From Pseudomonas hygromyciniae (GTDB lineage Bacteria; Pseudomonadota; Gammaproteobacteria; Pseudomonadales; Pseudomonadaceae), in the NCBI RefSeq assembly GCF_016925675.1, contig NZ_CP070506.1, positions 3,408,501-3,472,500 of the forward strand: a stretch of DNA of 64,000 nt. The letters run 5' to 3'. A model generated the notes under the pieces. The model saw only the letters and a program-made list of their open reading frames with translations. It did no database searches and was not told the origin of the DNA. Made by a program: the position numbers and the translations under genes. Below are positions 28,295 through 39,257 of this stretch, one piece after another; the first letter of the stretch is position 1, and each line of letters starts with the position of its first letter.

Positions 28295-30832
28295 TCAATT
28301 CCCCGGGCCCAGCTCGCGTGCGAGGAACGGTGCGGTGCGGCTGGTTTTGCTTTGGGCGACGTGTTGGGGCGTGCCGCTGGCGACGACTTGGCCGCCCTGG
28401 TCGCCGGCGCCTGGGCCGATGTCGATGACCCAGTCGCTCTGGGCCACCACGCGCATTTCGTGTTCGACCACAATCACTGTGTGACCGGCGTCCACCAGAT
28501 GGTTGAGTTGCAGCAGCAGGCGGTCGACGTCACGGGGGTGCAGGCCGGTGGTGGGCTCGTCGAGGACGTACAGGGTCGCGCCCCGAGCGGTGCGTTGCAG
28601 TTCGGTGGCCAGTTTGATGCGCTGGGCCTCACCGCCGGACAATTCGGTGGCCGGCTGGCCCAGGCGCAGGTAGCCCAGGCCAATGTCGCGCAGGACCTGC
28701 AACGCGCGCACTACGCCCGGCTGTTCGGCGAACACGTCCACCGCCTGTTCGACCGTCAAAGCCAGCACCTGGGCAATGTTCAGGCCCTGCCAGGTAATCG
28801 CCAGGGTCTGGGGGTTGTAGCGCGCCCCGTGGCAGGTCGGGCATGGAGCGTAAACGCTGGGCATAAACAGCAATTCGACGCTGACAAAACCTTCGCCCTC
28901 GCAGTTCGGGCAGCGGCCCTTGGCCACGTTGAAGGAGAACTGCCCGGCATCGTAGTGGTGTTTTTTCGCCGCTGGGGTGGCGGCGAACAGCTTGCGCACG
29001 TTATCGAACAAGCCGGTATAGGTCGCGAGGTTGGAGCGCGGGGTGCGGCCGATGGGCTTCTGGTCCACCTGTACCAGGCGGCGGATCTGCTCCAGGCCCG
29101 CACGGATGCGCCCGCCACTGGTTTGCGGTGTCGGGTCTTGGAGGTCGGGCTCATCTTCGCTGACCACCACCCGCCCCAGCCCCTCACCGACCAGGTCCAG
29201 CAGGGCCTGGCTGACCAGGCTGGATTTACCCGAGCCGGAAATCCCCGTCACCGCCGTAAAACAGCCCAGGGGGAAGTCCACGCTCACCGCGTCAAGATTA
29301 TTGCGGCTGACCCCTTCCAGACTGAGCCAGCCGTTCGGCGCACGACGCGAAGAGTTCAGCGCACGCGGCTCGGCAAACAGGTATTCGCGGGTCTGTGACG
29401 CTTCAACCTGTGCCAGGCCTGCCGGTGGGCCGCTGTACAGTACCTGGCCGCCCTGCTCGCCGGCTGCCGGGCCGACGTCGATCAGCCAGTCGGCGCGGCG
29501 CATGGTTTCCAGATCATGTTCCACCACAAACAGCGAGTTGCCGGCGGCTTTCAGGCGCTCAAGGGCGGTGAACAAGGCTTCGCCATCCGCCGGATGCAAG
29601 CCGGCCGACGGTTCATCCAGCACGTAGATCACCCCGAACAACTGCGAGCCCAATTGTGTCGCCAGGCGCAGGCGCTGCAACTCCCCGGAGGACAGGGTCG
29701 GCGTACTGCGCTCCAGGGACAGGTAGCCCAGGCCAAGGTCGGTCAGAGTGCTGACCCGCTCCAGCAAATCCTGGGCGATGCGTTGGGCGGCCAGGCGTTT
29801 TTCCACCGACAGTGTTACCCGCCCCTTACCCTCGGCCACCGGGCGCAGGAGCTGCGCCAGTTGCAACAGCGACAGCTGTGACAACTCGCCAATATCCACC
29901 CCGGCAAACTTCACCGACAGCGCCGCCTTGTTCAAGCGCTTGCCCTCGCACAGGGGGCAAGGGCTGCCTTGCATGAATTGCGCGACACGCTTTTTCATCA
30001 GCGCGCTCTGGGTGTGGGTGAAGGTATGCAGGATGTAACGCCGGGCGCCGCTGAAGGTGCCCTGGTAACTGGGTTCGAGCTTGCGCTTGAGGGCGTCGCG
30101 GGTTTGCGCCGGGGTCAAGCCGGCGTACACCGGCACCGTGGGTGTTTCCTCGGTGAAGAGGATCCAGTCGCGCTGTTTTTTCGGCAGCTCGCGCCAAGGG
30201 ATATCGACGTCGTAACCCAGCGTCACGAGAATATCCCGCAGGTTTTGCCCCTGCCAGGCCAGTGGCCAGGAGGCGACTGCACGCTGGCGAATGGTCAGGG
30301 AGGGATCGGGCACCATCAGCGCCTCGGTCACTTCATACACGCGGCCCAGGCCGTGGCACTGCGGGCAGGCGCCCTGGGGCAGGTTGGGCGAGAAGTCCTC
30401 GGCGTACAGCATCGGCTGCCCCGGCGGATAGCTGCCGGCACGGGAATAGAGCATGCGGATCAGGCTGGACAGGGTGGTCACGCTGCCCACCGATGAGCGC
30501 GTGCTCGGCGCACCCCGCTGCTGTTGCAACGCCACGGCGGGCGGCAGGCCTTCGATGGAGTCCACATCCGGCACGCCCACCTGGTCGATCAGGCGCCGGG
30601 CATAGGGTGCCACCGACTCGAAGTAGCGCCGTTGCGCCTCGGCATACAGGGTGGAAAACGCCAGGGACGACTTGCCCGACCCCGACACCCCGGTGAACAC
30701 CACCAGGGCATCCCGTGGGATGTCCACATCGACATTGCGCAGGTTATGTTCACGGGCGCCCCGCACCCGGACAAAACCGGGGCGCGCGGCAAGAAGATTG
30801 GTGCCTGGCGGCAAGTGGCGCGCTGAAGTCAT
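28295..30832 (-). CDS. UvrA2-type excinuclease ABC subunit A paralogue
   Basis: 845-residue UvrA-like ABC ATPase. Walker A motifs are TGVSGSGKSSL (about residues 47-57) and a second GISGSGKSSL in the C-terminal half. Signatures read LSSGELQRLRLATQL and LSGGEAQRIKLATEL. Zinc-finger cysteines are in CPQCHGLG, CPLCEGKR, CPNCEGEG and CPTCHGAR. It is about 100 residues shorter than housekeeping UvrA (about 940), as expected for UvrA2 proteins, which lack the UvrB-binding domain and are linked to tolerance of DNA-binding antibiotics. The ATG at 30832 was chosen because the sequence upstream is unlike UvrA. A hybrid kinase gene lies 58 bases upstream on the same strand. Confidence 0.88.
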   Translation of the reverse strand: MTSARHLPPGTNLLAARPGFVRVRGAREHNLRNVDVDIPRDALVVFTGVSGSGKSSLAFSTLYAEAQRRYFESVAPYARRLIDQVGVPDVDSIEGLPPAVALQQQRGAPSTRSSVGSVTTLSSLIRMLYSRAGSYPPGQPMLYAEDFSPNLPQGACPQCHGLGRVYEVTEALMVPDPSLTIRQRAVASWPLAWQGQNLRDILVTLGYDVDIPWRELPKKQRDWILFTEETPTVPVYAGLTPAQTRDALKRKLEPSYQGTFSGARRYILHTFTHTQSALMKKRVAQFMQGSPCPLCEGKRLNKAALSVKFAGVDIGELSQLSLLQLAQLLRPVAEGKGRVTLSVEKRLAAQRIAQDLLERVSTLTDLGLGYLSLERSTPTLSSGELQRLRLATQLGSQLFGVIYVLDEPSAGLHPADGEALFTALERLKAAGNSLFVVEHDLETMRRADWLIDVGPAAGEQGGQVLYSGPPAGLAQVEASQTREYLFAEPRALNSSRRAPNGWLSLEGVSRNNLDAVSVDFPLGCFTAVTGISGSGKSSLVSQALLDLVGEGLGRVVVSEDEPDLQDPTPQTSGGRIRAGLEQIRRLVQVDQKPIGRTPRSNLATYTGLFDNVRKLFAATPAAKKHHYDAGQFSFNVAKGRCPNCEGEGFVSVELLFMPSVYAPCPTCHGARYNPQTLAITWQGLNIAQVLALTVEQAVDVFAEQPGVVRALQVLRDIGLGYLRLGQPATELSGGEAQRIKLATELQRTARGATLYVLDEPTTGLHPRDVDRLLLQLNHLVDAGHTVIVVEHEMRVVAQSDWVIDIGPGAGDQGGQVVASGTPQHVAQSKTSRTAPFLARELGPGN

Positions 30833-30890
30833 GGTCAACCTTGTTGAGGGTGGCAGGTCCTGCGGTGGAGCCAGGAACCGGGGCAAACGT

Positions 30891-33008
30891 TCAATTACGT
30901 GCATTGAGTACTGAGCGTACCCGCTGCGCGAGGGCATCAGGGCTGTAGGGTTTACCCAGCAGGTGAATATCGGCTCCCAACTGGTGATTGCTGGAAAGCA
31001 CGTCGCGGGTATGCCCGGAGGTAAACAACACAGCAACGGGCGGCTGTTGTACCTTGGCCCATTCGGCCAGGTCCGTGCTTTTCATCCGCCCGGGCATGAC
31101 CACATCGGTAAAGATCAGATCCGGCCGCAAACCGGTGCGTAGCATCAACATGGCGTCATCGCCGTCCTCGGCAGTGATTACCGTGTAGCCGGCCTGTTGC
31201 AGCAGCTCCACCGCCGCGGCACGTACACCTTGGTTGTCCTCCACGACCAGGATGGTTTCGCGGCCGCCTTCCTGCAACACCACCTGGGCAGGCGCTTCCT
31301 CGCTTTCCGGCTCAAGGCTGTGGGGGAAGTACATCTGCACTACGGTGCCCTGGCCTGGCTCGCTGCTGACCTGCACATGCCCGCCACTTTGCTTGACGAA
31401 ACCAAACACCATACTCAAGCCAAGGCCGGTGCCGTGACCGTCCGGCTTGGTGGTAAAGAACGGCTCGAAGACCCGCCGCAGCACCGCCGGCGGCATGCCG
31501 GCCCCGGTGTCGCTGACCGACAGGCGCACATATTCACCGGGGGCAATCCCGTTGCGGCTGCCATCCTCGGGCGACAGCGTGATGTTTTCACCGGTGATAC
31601 AGATCACCCCCTCGCCCTTCATGGCATCCCGGGCATTGATCGCCAGGTTGAGCACGGCGTTTTCCAACTGATTGCGATCGACATGAATACACCACGGGTC
31701 TTGCGGCAATTGCACATCGATCTGGATGGTTTCCCCTAGGGCCCGCTGCAGTAACTCACCCAGGCCTTCATAAATGCGCCGGGGGTTGAACACCGCCGGT
31801 GAAAGGGGCTGGCGCCGGGCAAACGCCAGCAGTTGCGAAGACAGCTTGGCGCCACGCTCGACCGCAGCCAAGGCAGCACCGACGCGCCGTTGTACCTGGG
31901 GGTTGTCCCGTTCATGGCGGGCCAGCAAGTGCAGGTTGCCGGCAATCACCTGCAGCAGATTATTGAAGTCATGGGCCACGCCCCCCGTCAGCCCGCCAAT
32001 GGCCTCGAGCTTTTGCGACTGGCGCAACTGGTCCTCGGCGGCCGAGCGCGCCTGGACTTCGGCGGCGACGCGTTGTTCCAGGGTGTGGGTGAGCTTGAGC
32101 AGGGACTCTTCCGCGATCTTGCGCACATGGATATCTATGATCACCCCGGGAAAGCGCAGCGGCTGACCGTCCGCGTCCAACTCGCAACGCCCGCTGGCCA
32201 GTACCCACAGATAGCTGGCGTCAGGGCGCCGCACGCGAAACTCGGCGTTAAACGGCCCGCCGGCTTCCACGGTACGGGCAATCTGGCGATTGACCCGCGC
32301 CAGATCGTCGGGATGGATGACCTCGGTGGCGGCGGCGATGGGCAGGCCCTGCTCGACATCTTCCATGGACAGGCCCAGGGTGCGGGCGAAACGCGCGTCA
32401 CCCGATAGGCGATCCGGCAGCACATCCCAGACAAACGAGCCCATCAACGCCCCGGCATTGAGCGCCAGCTGCAAGCGCTCGTCCGCCACGCGGTAGGCCC
32501 CCTCGGCTTCCTGGCGCAAGCGCTCGGACAGCACATGCGCGGTGGTTTCCACGACAATCGCCAGCACCCCGGCCGGCTGCTGGTCGTCACCGGCCACCGG
32601 GCTGTAATAGAGGTCCAGCCACAAGTCTTCGGGCTGACCATTGCGCAGCAGCGTCAAGGCCTTGTTGCGATAGGACAAGGTGCCACCGGCCAGGCAGGTG
32701 TTCATGACATGACGGTTGAAGTCGGCCACTTCCGGCCAGCCCTGCTCCACCGGCACGCCCAACAGGAACGGATGCCGGCCGCCGGCAAACACCGAGTAAC
32801 TGTCGTTGTAGATCATGTACCCGGCGCGCCCCCAGAGCATCACCATCGGCACCGGCGAGGCAAGGAGCATCTGCACGGCACAGGCCAGGCTGGTGGACCA
32901 ACTGTCAATCGAGCCCAGGTCCGTGGTCGACCAGTCAAAGGCACGAATCCTTTGGGCCATTTCACCGCCCCAGCCGTCACAACCATGGGTATTGGATAAG
33001 AATTGCAT
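30891..33008 (-). CDS. hybrid sensor histidine kinase with PAS domains and receiver
   Basis: 705-residue cytoplasmic hybrid kinase. PAS-like regions cover about residues 45-155 and 175-295. The H-box GGVAHDFNNLL puts the phosphohistidine at about residue 346. The N-box (NLAINARDAM), G-boxes (DTGAGM, GHGTGLGLS) and a C-terminal receiver with aspartate in IFTDVVMPG (about D635) follow. Its N-terminal region (ASPVPMVMLWG, YMIYNDSYSVF) closely parallels that of the kinase at 2789, so they are paralogues. The adjacent downstream gene is uvrA2. The start at 33008 is the first ATG before the repeat array. Confidence 0.85.
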   Translation of the reverse strand: MQFLSNTHGCDGWGGEMAQRIRAFDWSTTDLGSIDSWSTSLACAVQMLLASPVPMVMLWGRAGYMIYNDSYSVFAGGRHPFLLGVPVEQGWPEVADFNRHVMNTCLAGGTLSYRNKALTLLRNGQPEDLWLDLYYSPVAGDDQQPAGVLAIVVETTAHVLSERLRQEAEGAYRVADERLQLALNAGALMGSFVWDVLPDRLSGDARFARTLGLSMEDVEQGLPIAAATEVIHPDDLARVNRQIARTVEAGGPFNAEFRVRRPDASYLWVLASGRCELDADGQPLRFPGVIIDIHVRKIAEESLLKLTHTLEQRVAAEVQARSAAEDQLRQSQKLEAIGGLTGGVAHDFNNLLQVIAGNLHLLARHERDNPQVQRRVGAALAAVERGAKLSSQLLAFARRQPLSPAVFNPRRIYEGLGELLQRALGETIQIDVQLPQDPWCIHVDRNQLENAVLNLAINARDAMKGEGVICITGENITLSPEDGSRNGIAPGEYVRLSVSDTGAGMPPAVLRRVFEPFFTTKPDGHGTGLGLSMVFGFVKQSGGHVQVSSEPGQGTVVQMYFPHSLEPESEEAPAQVVLQEGGRETILVVEDNQGVRAAAVELLQQAGYTVITAEDGDDAMLMLRTGLRPDLIFTDVVMPGRMKSTDLAEWAKVQQPPVAVLFTSGHTRDVLSSNHQLGADIHLLGKPYSPDALAQRVRSVLNARN

Positions 33009-33085
33009 GGACCCTGCTCATACAAAGAGAAGACATTCGCCAAGGTTGGAGCATAGCGGTGCTAGATGGTTTCACTCTGTATCAC

Positions 33086-34730
33086 TGTGGCTAGGAGGCT
33101 TGTCCCCCGCTGGGCTGCGCAGCAGCCCCAAAACCTACCACCTCGGTGTGTCTGGTGGAGCATGGTGAGGCGATTGGGGTGGCTTTGCCACCCAGCGCGA
33201 GGGCAAGCCCGCTCGCCACATAAAGCCAGTGGTCCATAGTAGGTTCGAGGGTGCTGCAAGTTCCCCTGTGGCTAGGGGGGCTTGCCGGAACGCCGTATCG
33301 CCCCCCGTTGGGTTGCGCAGCAGCCCCAAAACCTACCACCTCGGTGTGTCTGGTGGAGCATGGTGAGGCGGTTGGGGTGGCTTCGCCACCCAGCGCGGGG
33401 CAAGCCCGCTCGCCACATAAAGCTAGTGGTCCATAGTAGGTTCGAGGGTGCTACAAGTTCCCTGTGGCTAGGGGGCTTGCCGGAACGCCGTATCGCCCCC
33501 GTTGGGTTGCGCAGCAGCCCCAAAACCTACCACCTCGGTGTGTCTGGTGGAGCATGGTGAGGCGGTTGGGGTGGCTTCGCCACCCAGCGCGGGGCAAGCC
33601 CGCTCGCCACATAAAGCTAGTGGTCCATAGTAGGTTCGAGGGGGCTACAAGTTCCCTGTGGCTAGGGGGCTTGCCGGAACGCCGTATCGCCCCCGTTGGG
33701 TTGCGCAGCAGCCCCAAAACCTGCCACCTCGGTGTGTCTGGCGGAGCATGGTGAGGCGGCTGGGGTGGCTTCGCCGCCCAGCGCGGGGCAAGCCCGCTCG
33801 CCACATAAAGCCAGTGGTCCACAGTAAGTTCGAGGGTGCTGCAAGTTCCCTGTGGCTAGGGGGCTTGCCGGAACGCCGTATCGCCCCCGTTGGGTTGCGC
33901 AGCAGCCCCAAAACCTGCCACCTCGGTGTATCTGGCGGAGCATGGTGAGGCGGTTGGGGTGGCTTTGCCACCCAGCGCGGGGCAAGCCCGCTCGCCACAT
34001 AAAGCCAGTAGTTCATAGTAGGTTCGAGGGTGCTGCAAGTTCCCTGTGGCTAGGGGGCTTGCCGGAACGCCGTATCGCCCCCGTTGGGTTGCGCAGCAGC
34101 CCCAAAACCTACCACCTCGGTGTGTCTGGTGGAGCATGGTGAGGCGGTTGGGGTGGCTTCGCCACCCAGCGCGGGGCAAGCCCGCTCGCCACATAAAGCC
34201 AGTGGTCCATAGTAGGTTCGAGGGTGCTGCAAGTTCCCTGTGGCTAGGGGGCTTGTCCCCCGGTGGGCTGCGCAGCAGCCCCAAAACCTACCACCTCGGT
34301 GTGTCTGGTGGAGCATGGTGAGGCGATTGGGGTGGCTTTGCCACCCAGCGCGGGGCAAGCCCGCTCGCCACATAAAGCCAGTGGTCCACAGTAGGTTCGA
34401 GGGTGCTGCAAGTTCCCTGTGGCGAGGGGGCTTGTCCCCCGGTGGGCTGCGCAGCAGCCCCAAAACCTGCCACCTCGGTGTGTCTGGTGGAGCATGGTGA
34501 GGCGATTGGGGTGGCTTTGCCACCCAGCGCGGGGCAAGCCCGCTCGCCACATAAAGCTAGTGGTCCATAGTAGGTTCGAGGATGCTGCAAGTTCCCTGTG
34601 GCTAGGGGGCTTGCCGGAACGCCGTATCGCCCCCGTTGGGTTGCGCAGCAGCCCCAAAACCTACCACCTCGGTGTGTCTGGTGGTAGCGCGGGGCGAGCT
34701 CGCCACAACAAGGCCTCCTTCGCCACAGGG
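33086..34730. repeat. tandem array of nine long palindromic REP-like units
   Basis: Units begin (TGTGGCTAGG or TGTGGCGAGG) at 33086, 33267, 33463, 33657, 33851, 34045, 34239, 34418 and 34597, giving steps of 181, 196, 194, 194, 194, 194, 179 and 179; the last is truncated. Each has an outer inverted pair ending GGCAAGCCCGCTCGCCACA, two internal hairpins (GGTTGCGCAGCAGCC; GGGTGGCTTCGCCACCC) and a shared linker of about 40 bp (AAAGCCAGTGGTCCATAGTA and onward). Long units (2-6 and 9) carry GCCGGAACGCCGTATCGCC; short ones (1, 7, 8) lack it. Open frames on both strands here shift with the 194-bp period and are not genes. Fills the gap between dnaE2 and the hybrid kinase. Confidence 0.95.
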
Positions 34731-34760
34731 GTGTTTTTTGAAAAAAGAGCGTTGTACCCG

Positions 34761-37700
34761 TCAGCGAAAATCCCGGCTACGCACGCTGATCCCCGCCAAC
34801 AGTGGCGTCAGGTCGCTCAAGCGGCCCGCGATCAAATGGCGGACTTCGCCCACCGCTTCCCAGCGCCCCTCCACCTTGAGCAGCCGTGAGTTCACCAGCA
34901 CCTGGCGCTGACGCTCGGCCAGGTCGCGCCAGACCACCACGTTGATGTTGCCAAACTCGTCTTCCAGGGTCACGAAGGTCACGCCGCTGGCGGTGCCCGG
35001 GCGCTGGCGCCCGGTGACTAGGCCGGCAACGCTGACATTGCGCCCATGCTCCACCGCCTGCAGTTCCTGTGAACTGCGGCAGCGCCGCGCGCGCAATTGA
35101 TCACGCAACAGCACCAAGGGATGGGGCCCCAGGGTCGTGCCCACGCTGGCATAGTCGGCGTACAGGTCTTCGCCGACGCTGGGGGCCGGCAGTTGCACCG
35201 CCTCTTCCTGGGGGCTCGACGCCCCGGCAAATAATCCCAGTTGCGTCTCCACCCCGGCCACGTCCCAGCGCGCTTGATGCCGGTGCCCGGTCAACTGACG
35301 CAAGGCCCCGGCATCCGCCAGCAGTTCCTGGGCCCGGCTGTCCAGTCGGGCGCGCTCGCCCAGGTCGGCGATATCGCAAAACCCAGCGGCCTGGCGGACT
35401 TTTTCGATACGCCGGCCCTCGTCTTCGCGAAAGCCGCTGATCATGCGCAAACCCATGCGAATCGCCGGTTGCTCGCCGTCGATGGGTTCCAGGCTGCAAT
35501 CCCAGTCACTGGCGGTCACGTCCACCGGGCGAACCTGCAAGTGATGGCGGCGCGCATCCTGCAGGATCTGGTCCGGGCTGTAGAAGCCCATGGGCCAGCT
35601 GTTGATCAGAGCACAGGCGAACGCCGCCGGCTCATGGCATTTGAGCCAGCAACTGGCATAGGTCAGCAAGGCAAAACTGGCCGCATGGGACTCAGGAAAA
35701 CCGTAGCTGCCAAAGCCCTTGATCTGCTCGAACACCTGGGCGGCGAAGGCCTCGCTGTAGCCGTTGTTGAGCATACCGGCGCGCAGCCGCTGGCGATGGG
35801 GCTCCAGGCCACCATGGCGCTTCCAGGCCGCCATCGAACGGCGCAACTGGTCAGCTTCGCCAGGGGTATAGTCCGCCGCGACAATGGCGATCTGCATCAC
35901 TTGCTCCTGGAACAGCGGAATACCCAACGTGCGCTTGAGTACCGCTTCCAGCTTGGGCGACGGATAGGTCTCGGGCTCTTCCTGGTTCCGCCTGCGCAGA
36001 TACGGATGCACCATGCCGCCCTGGATCGGCCCGGGGCGCACGATGGCCACCTCGATCACCAGGTCATAGAACGTCTTGGGCTTGAGCCGGGGCAGCATGG
36101 ACATCTGCGCCCGTGACTCGATCTGGAATACGCCGATGGTGTCGGCGCGGCTGATCATCGCGTAGGTTGCCGGATCTTCCGAGGGCACCGTCGCCAGTGT
36201 CAGGTCGCGGTGACGATGGCGGCGCAGCAGGTCGAAGCAGCGGCGGATCGCGCTGAGCATGCCGAGGGCGAGGATATCGACCTTGAGCAGGCCCACGGCG
36301 TCCAGGTCATCCTTGTCCCACTGGATGATGGTACGTTCGGCCATGGCGGCGTTTTCCACCGGCACCAAGGTGTCCAGCGGTTGCTCGGAAATCACGAAGC
36401 CACCGGGGTGCTGGGACAGGTGGCGCGGGAAGCCGATCAGTTGCTGGGTCAAGCCCAGGACCCGTCGCAAGACCGGGCTCTCGGGGTCAAAACCACCCTC
36501 GCGCAAGCGCTCCAGGGGCGGCGCTTCATCGCTCCAGCGCCCGCAACAATCGGCCAGGGCGTTGACCTGATCCGGTGGCAGGCCCAGGGCCTTGGCCACA
36601 TCACGCACCGCGCCGGCACCGTGGTAGCTGCTGACCACTGCGGTCAAGGCTGCGCGGCGCCGGCCATAGCGCTGGAACACGTATTGCAATACCTCTTCGC
36701 GGCGTTCGTGCTCGAAGTCCACATCGATATCCGGCGGCTCGTTGCGTTCCCGGGACAGGAAGCGCTCGAACAACATGTTCATCCGGCTGGGATCGATTTC
36801 AGTGATGCCCAGGGCAAAGCACACCGCCGAGTTGGCCGCCGAGCCACGGCCCTGACAGAGGATCGAACGGCTGCGGGCGAAGCGCACGATGTCGTGCACG
36901 GTAAGGAAATAGCTTTCGTAGCCCAGGTCGCTGATCAACTCCAGTTCATTACCGATCTGCTCCAGGGTCTTGGCTGACACCCCCTCGGGCCAGCGCCGGG
37001 CAATGCCCTCTTCGGTCAAGGCGCGCAGCCAGGATTTTGCGCTGTGCCCTTGCGGCACCAACTCCCTGGGGTATTGATAGCGCAACTGCCCCAGGTCGAA
37101 GGTGCAACGGCGGGCGATCTGCAGTGACGCCTCGAGCAAGTGCGCCGGATACAGCGCACCGATCGCCTCCAGGCTACGCAAGTGCCGCTCGCCATTGGGG
37201 TGCAGGCGGTGGCCGGTTTGTGCCACCGGCAGATGGTGACGGATGGCGGTCATGGTGTCCTGCAAGGCGCGCCGGCTGCGCACATGCATATGCACATCAC
37301 CACAGGCCACAGCCGGCAGCCCCAGGCTGGCGGCCAGTTGCAGGCGCTGCGCCAGACGATGGGCATCGTCCTGGGCGCAATGCAGCTCTACCGCCAGCCA
37401 TAGCTGCTGATTGAAGGTTTCGCACAGCCATTGGCCCTCGGCAGGCGTATCGCCCTCCTCGGCCAGCCACAGCACCAGCAACCCCGGCACCGGGTCGGCG
37501 AAGTCTTCGCGCAACAGGCGGTACTGGCCTTTTTCGGCACGACGCCGGGCCTGGGTGATCAGCCGGCACAGGTGCTGGTAGCCCTGTAGGTTCTCCACCA
37601 GCAACACCAGTTTCGGGCCGTTCTCCAGGCGCACCTCACTGCCGACGATCAACGCCAGCCCGACCTCCTTGGCCGCCTGCCAGGCACGCACGATGCCGGC

Positions 37701-37838
37701 CAGGGTGCATTCGTCGGTGATTGCCAGGGCGTGATAACCCTGCTGTTTGGCGCGTTCGCACAACTCGCGGGCACTGGACGCGCCGCGCTGGAAGCTGAAG
37801 TTGGACAGGCAATGCAACTCGGCGTAGCCCTGCATCAT
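34761..37838 (-). CDS. dnaE2: error-prone DNA polymerase DnaE2 (ImuC)
   Basis: 1025-residue C-family polymerase of the mutasome that performs translesion synthesis after DNA damage. A PHP domain is N-terminal ([28 protein letters not shown]). The catalytic aspartates are in [16 protein letters not shown], and an OB-fold region is near the C terminus ([23 protein letters not shown]). Length fits DnaE2 (about 1030) rather than replicative DnaE (about 1170). The start at 37838 overlaps the imuB stop (ATGA), showing coupling. Last gene of the lexA2-imuA-imuB-dnaE2 cassette, expected to be SOS-induced. Confidence 0.95.
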   Translation of the reverse strand: MMQGYAELHCLSNFSFQRGASSARELCERAKQQGYHALAITDECTLAGIVRAWQAAKEVGLALIVGSEVRLENGPKLVLLVENLQGYQHLCRLITQARRRAEKGQYRLLREDFADPVPGLLVLWLAEEGDTPAEGQWLCETFNQQLWLAVELHCAQDDAHRLAQRLQLAASLGLPAVACGDVHMHVRSRRALQDTMTAIRHHLPVAQTGHRLHPNGERHLRSLEAIGALYPAHLLEASLQIARRCTFDLGQLRYQYPRELVPQGHSAKSWLRALTEEGIARRWPEGVSAKTLEQIGNELELISDLGYESYFLTVHDIVRFARSRSILCQGRGSAANSAVCFALGITEIDPSRMNMLFERFLSRERNEPPDIDVDFEHERREEVLQYVFQRYGRRRAALTAVVSSYHGAGAVRDVAKALGLPPDQVNALADCCGRWSDEAPPLERLREGGFDPESPVLRRVLGLTQQLIGFPRHLSQHPGGFVISEQPLDTLVPVENAAMAERTIIQWDKDDLDAVGLLKVDILALGMLSAIRRCFDLLRRHRHRDLTLATVPSEDPATYAMISRADTIGVFQIESRAQMSMLPRLKPKTFYDLVIEVAIVRPGPIQGGMVHPYLRRRNQEEPETYPSPKLEAVLKRTLGIPLFQEQVMQIAIVAADYTPGEADQLRRSMAAWKRHGGLEPHRQRLRAGMLNNGYSEAFAAQVFEQIKGFGSYGFPESHAASFALLTYASCWLKCHEPAAFACALINSWPMGFYSPDQILQDARRHHLQVRPVDVTASDWDCSLEPIDGEQPAIRMGLRMISGFREDEGRRIEKVRQAAGFCDIADLGERARLDSRAQELLADAGALRQLTGHRHQARWDVAGVETQLGLFAGASSPQEEAVQLPAPSVGEDLYADYASVGTTLGPHPLVLLRDQLRARRCRSSQELQAVEHGRNVSVAGLVTGRQRPGTASGVTFVTLEDEFGNINVVVWRDLAERQRQVLVNSRLLKVEGRWEAVGEVRHLIAGRLSDLTPLLAGISVRSRDFR

Positions 37839-39250
37839 GCAAACCAACCCTGCAGCCACAACCCGGCGCTGTCACCCACGGTGCGATAAGCCCAGCCTTG
37901 CTGCCCGGCACGGGTGCGCACCAGGTAGTAGTCGCGGCGGATATCCGCGCCATCCCACCAACCGGACTCGATGCGCTCCGGGCCCAGCAGGATCTGGATG
38001 CCCTGCTCGGCCAACAAGGTCGGCTCCTTGAGCAACCAGCCAGGGCGTTGCACCGGGTTCAAGGGCGGGCAGACGCGGCTGTCGCTGCCCGGCAGCCAGG
38101 CACACTCGGGGCGATGGTCAGCATGAAAGCGCAAGCCCTGCACCGCCTCATCCCCCAGACGCGCCCGCAGACGCTCGCGCAATTGTGCCCAGGGCAGGGT
38201 TTGCTGCGGGCGCTCGTCGAACAGGTCCTGGCGCTGGGGCACAAACACCGGCAGGTCCTCGGCCAGCAGGCGCAGGCCACGCACTGGCGCGGCTACTAGC
38301 ACCTGTTCCAGGCGACCACGGGCCAGTTCAAACAGCATCGACGGTTCGCGCTCGGCACTCAACAGGCCAACCGTGATTACGCTGTCCGGCGCCTCGGCAT
38401 GCTCCAGGTGCAGGGCAAAACGCTGCACGCCACTGTCGCGGCCACAGAGGAACGCCGCCAGGTCGCCGGTCAGACGCCGCAAGGGAAACAGCAGGGCCTG
38501 GTGAGACTGCACATCGAAATTCAATTCGATGCGCAGGTCGAAACGATCCGGAGGCTGATAGAAATCCAGGGCCAGCGCCCGTTGCCCGATCAAGGCATCC
38601 AGGTGCTTGAGCAACCCTGCGTCAAACCGCCGGGCCAAGGTATGCCGGGGCAACGCCTGCACCTGGGCCAGGGTCCGCAGGCCCATGCGCGACAAGGCCG
38701 TGGCGGCTTGCGGGTCGATGCCGACGCGATCGATGGGCATCGGCCCAAGGGCTTGCTGGAGGCCCTCGGCATCGGCCACGGCCAGGCCATCGTAGGCATT
38801 GGCCAATACGCGCGCGGCGGCCGGGTTGGGGGCGGCGACGATACGGTGGCGAAAGCCCAGGTCGGTCAGTTCCTCGCGCAAGCGTGCTTCCAGCAGCGGC
38901 CACGGCCCGAACAGGCCCAGGCTCGATTCAATTTCAAACAGCAAGGCCCGCGGATAGAACACGCTGACCTGGGAGCTGAAACCATAGGCCCAGGCAGCGA
39001 GCAGTTGTTGGCAACGGTCGATATCCACCGGATCGTATTCGACGCAGGCAAAGGCCTTGGTCAGGGCATGGGCCGCCGTCAGGGATTGGCCGGGGCGCAG
39101 GCCCAAGGCTCGGGCGGCGGCATTGACGGTTTGCAGCACCCGGCGCTGTGGCGGGCCGGCCAACAACGCCAGGGGTTGCTCGGGCTCGGGGCGCTGACGC
39201 AAGACCCCGTCCAACGCCAATTGCGGGAAGACAATACACACCCAGCGCAT
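37835..39250 (-). CDS. imuB: ImuB, inactive Y-family polymerase-like mutasome protein
   Basis: 471-residue DinB/UmuC-related protein that acts as a hub linking ImuA, DnaE2 and the beta clamp. The N terminus [15 protein letters not shown] has hydrophobic residues where active Y-family enzymes carry the first catalytic aspartate. The later acidic motif is replaced by [13 protein letters not shown], consistent with loss of polymerase activity. The ATG at 39250 was chosen because the longer frame upstream overlaps imuA. It is seven bases after imuA and overlaps dnaE2. Confidence 0.93.
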   Translation of the reverse strand: MRWVCIVFPQLALDGVLRQRPEPEQPLALLAGPPQRRVLQTVNAAARALGLRPGQSLTAAHALTKAFACVEYDPVDIDRCQQLLAAWAYGFSSQVSVFYPRALLFEIESSLGLFGPWPLLEARLREELTDLGFRHRIVAAPNPAAARVLANAYDGLAVADAEGLQQALGPMPIDRVGIDPQAATALSRMGLRTLAQVQALPRHTLARRFDAGLLKHLDALIGQRALALDFYQPPDRFDLRIELNFDVQSHQALLFPLRRLTGDLAAFLCGRDSGVQRFALHLEHAEAPDSVITVGLLSAEREPSMLFELARGRLEQVLVAAPVRGLRLLAEDLPVFVPQRQDLFDERPQQTLPWAQLRERLRARLGDEAVQGLRFHADHRPECAWLPGSDSRVCPPLNPVQRPGWLLKEPTLLAEQGIQILLGPERIESGWWDGADIRRDYYLVRTRAGQQGWAYRTVGDSAGLWLQGWFA

Positions 39251-39257
39251 ATCAACC

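Noticed and set aside
33086..34730. Possible CRISPR array
   Set aside because: Repeat units are 179-196 bp with nearly identical content throughout; there are no short direct repeats with unique spacers and no cas genes.
33091..34889. Series of overlapping 60-166-residue open frames on both strands with repeated peptide blocks
   Set aside because: They follow the 179/194-bp array, shift frame from unit to unit and span palindromes; repeat artefacts rather than genes.
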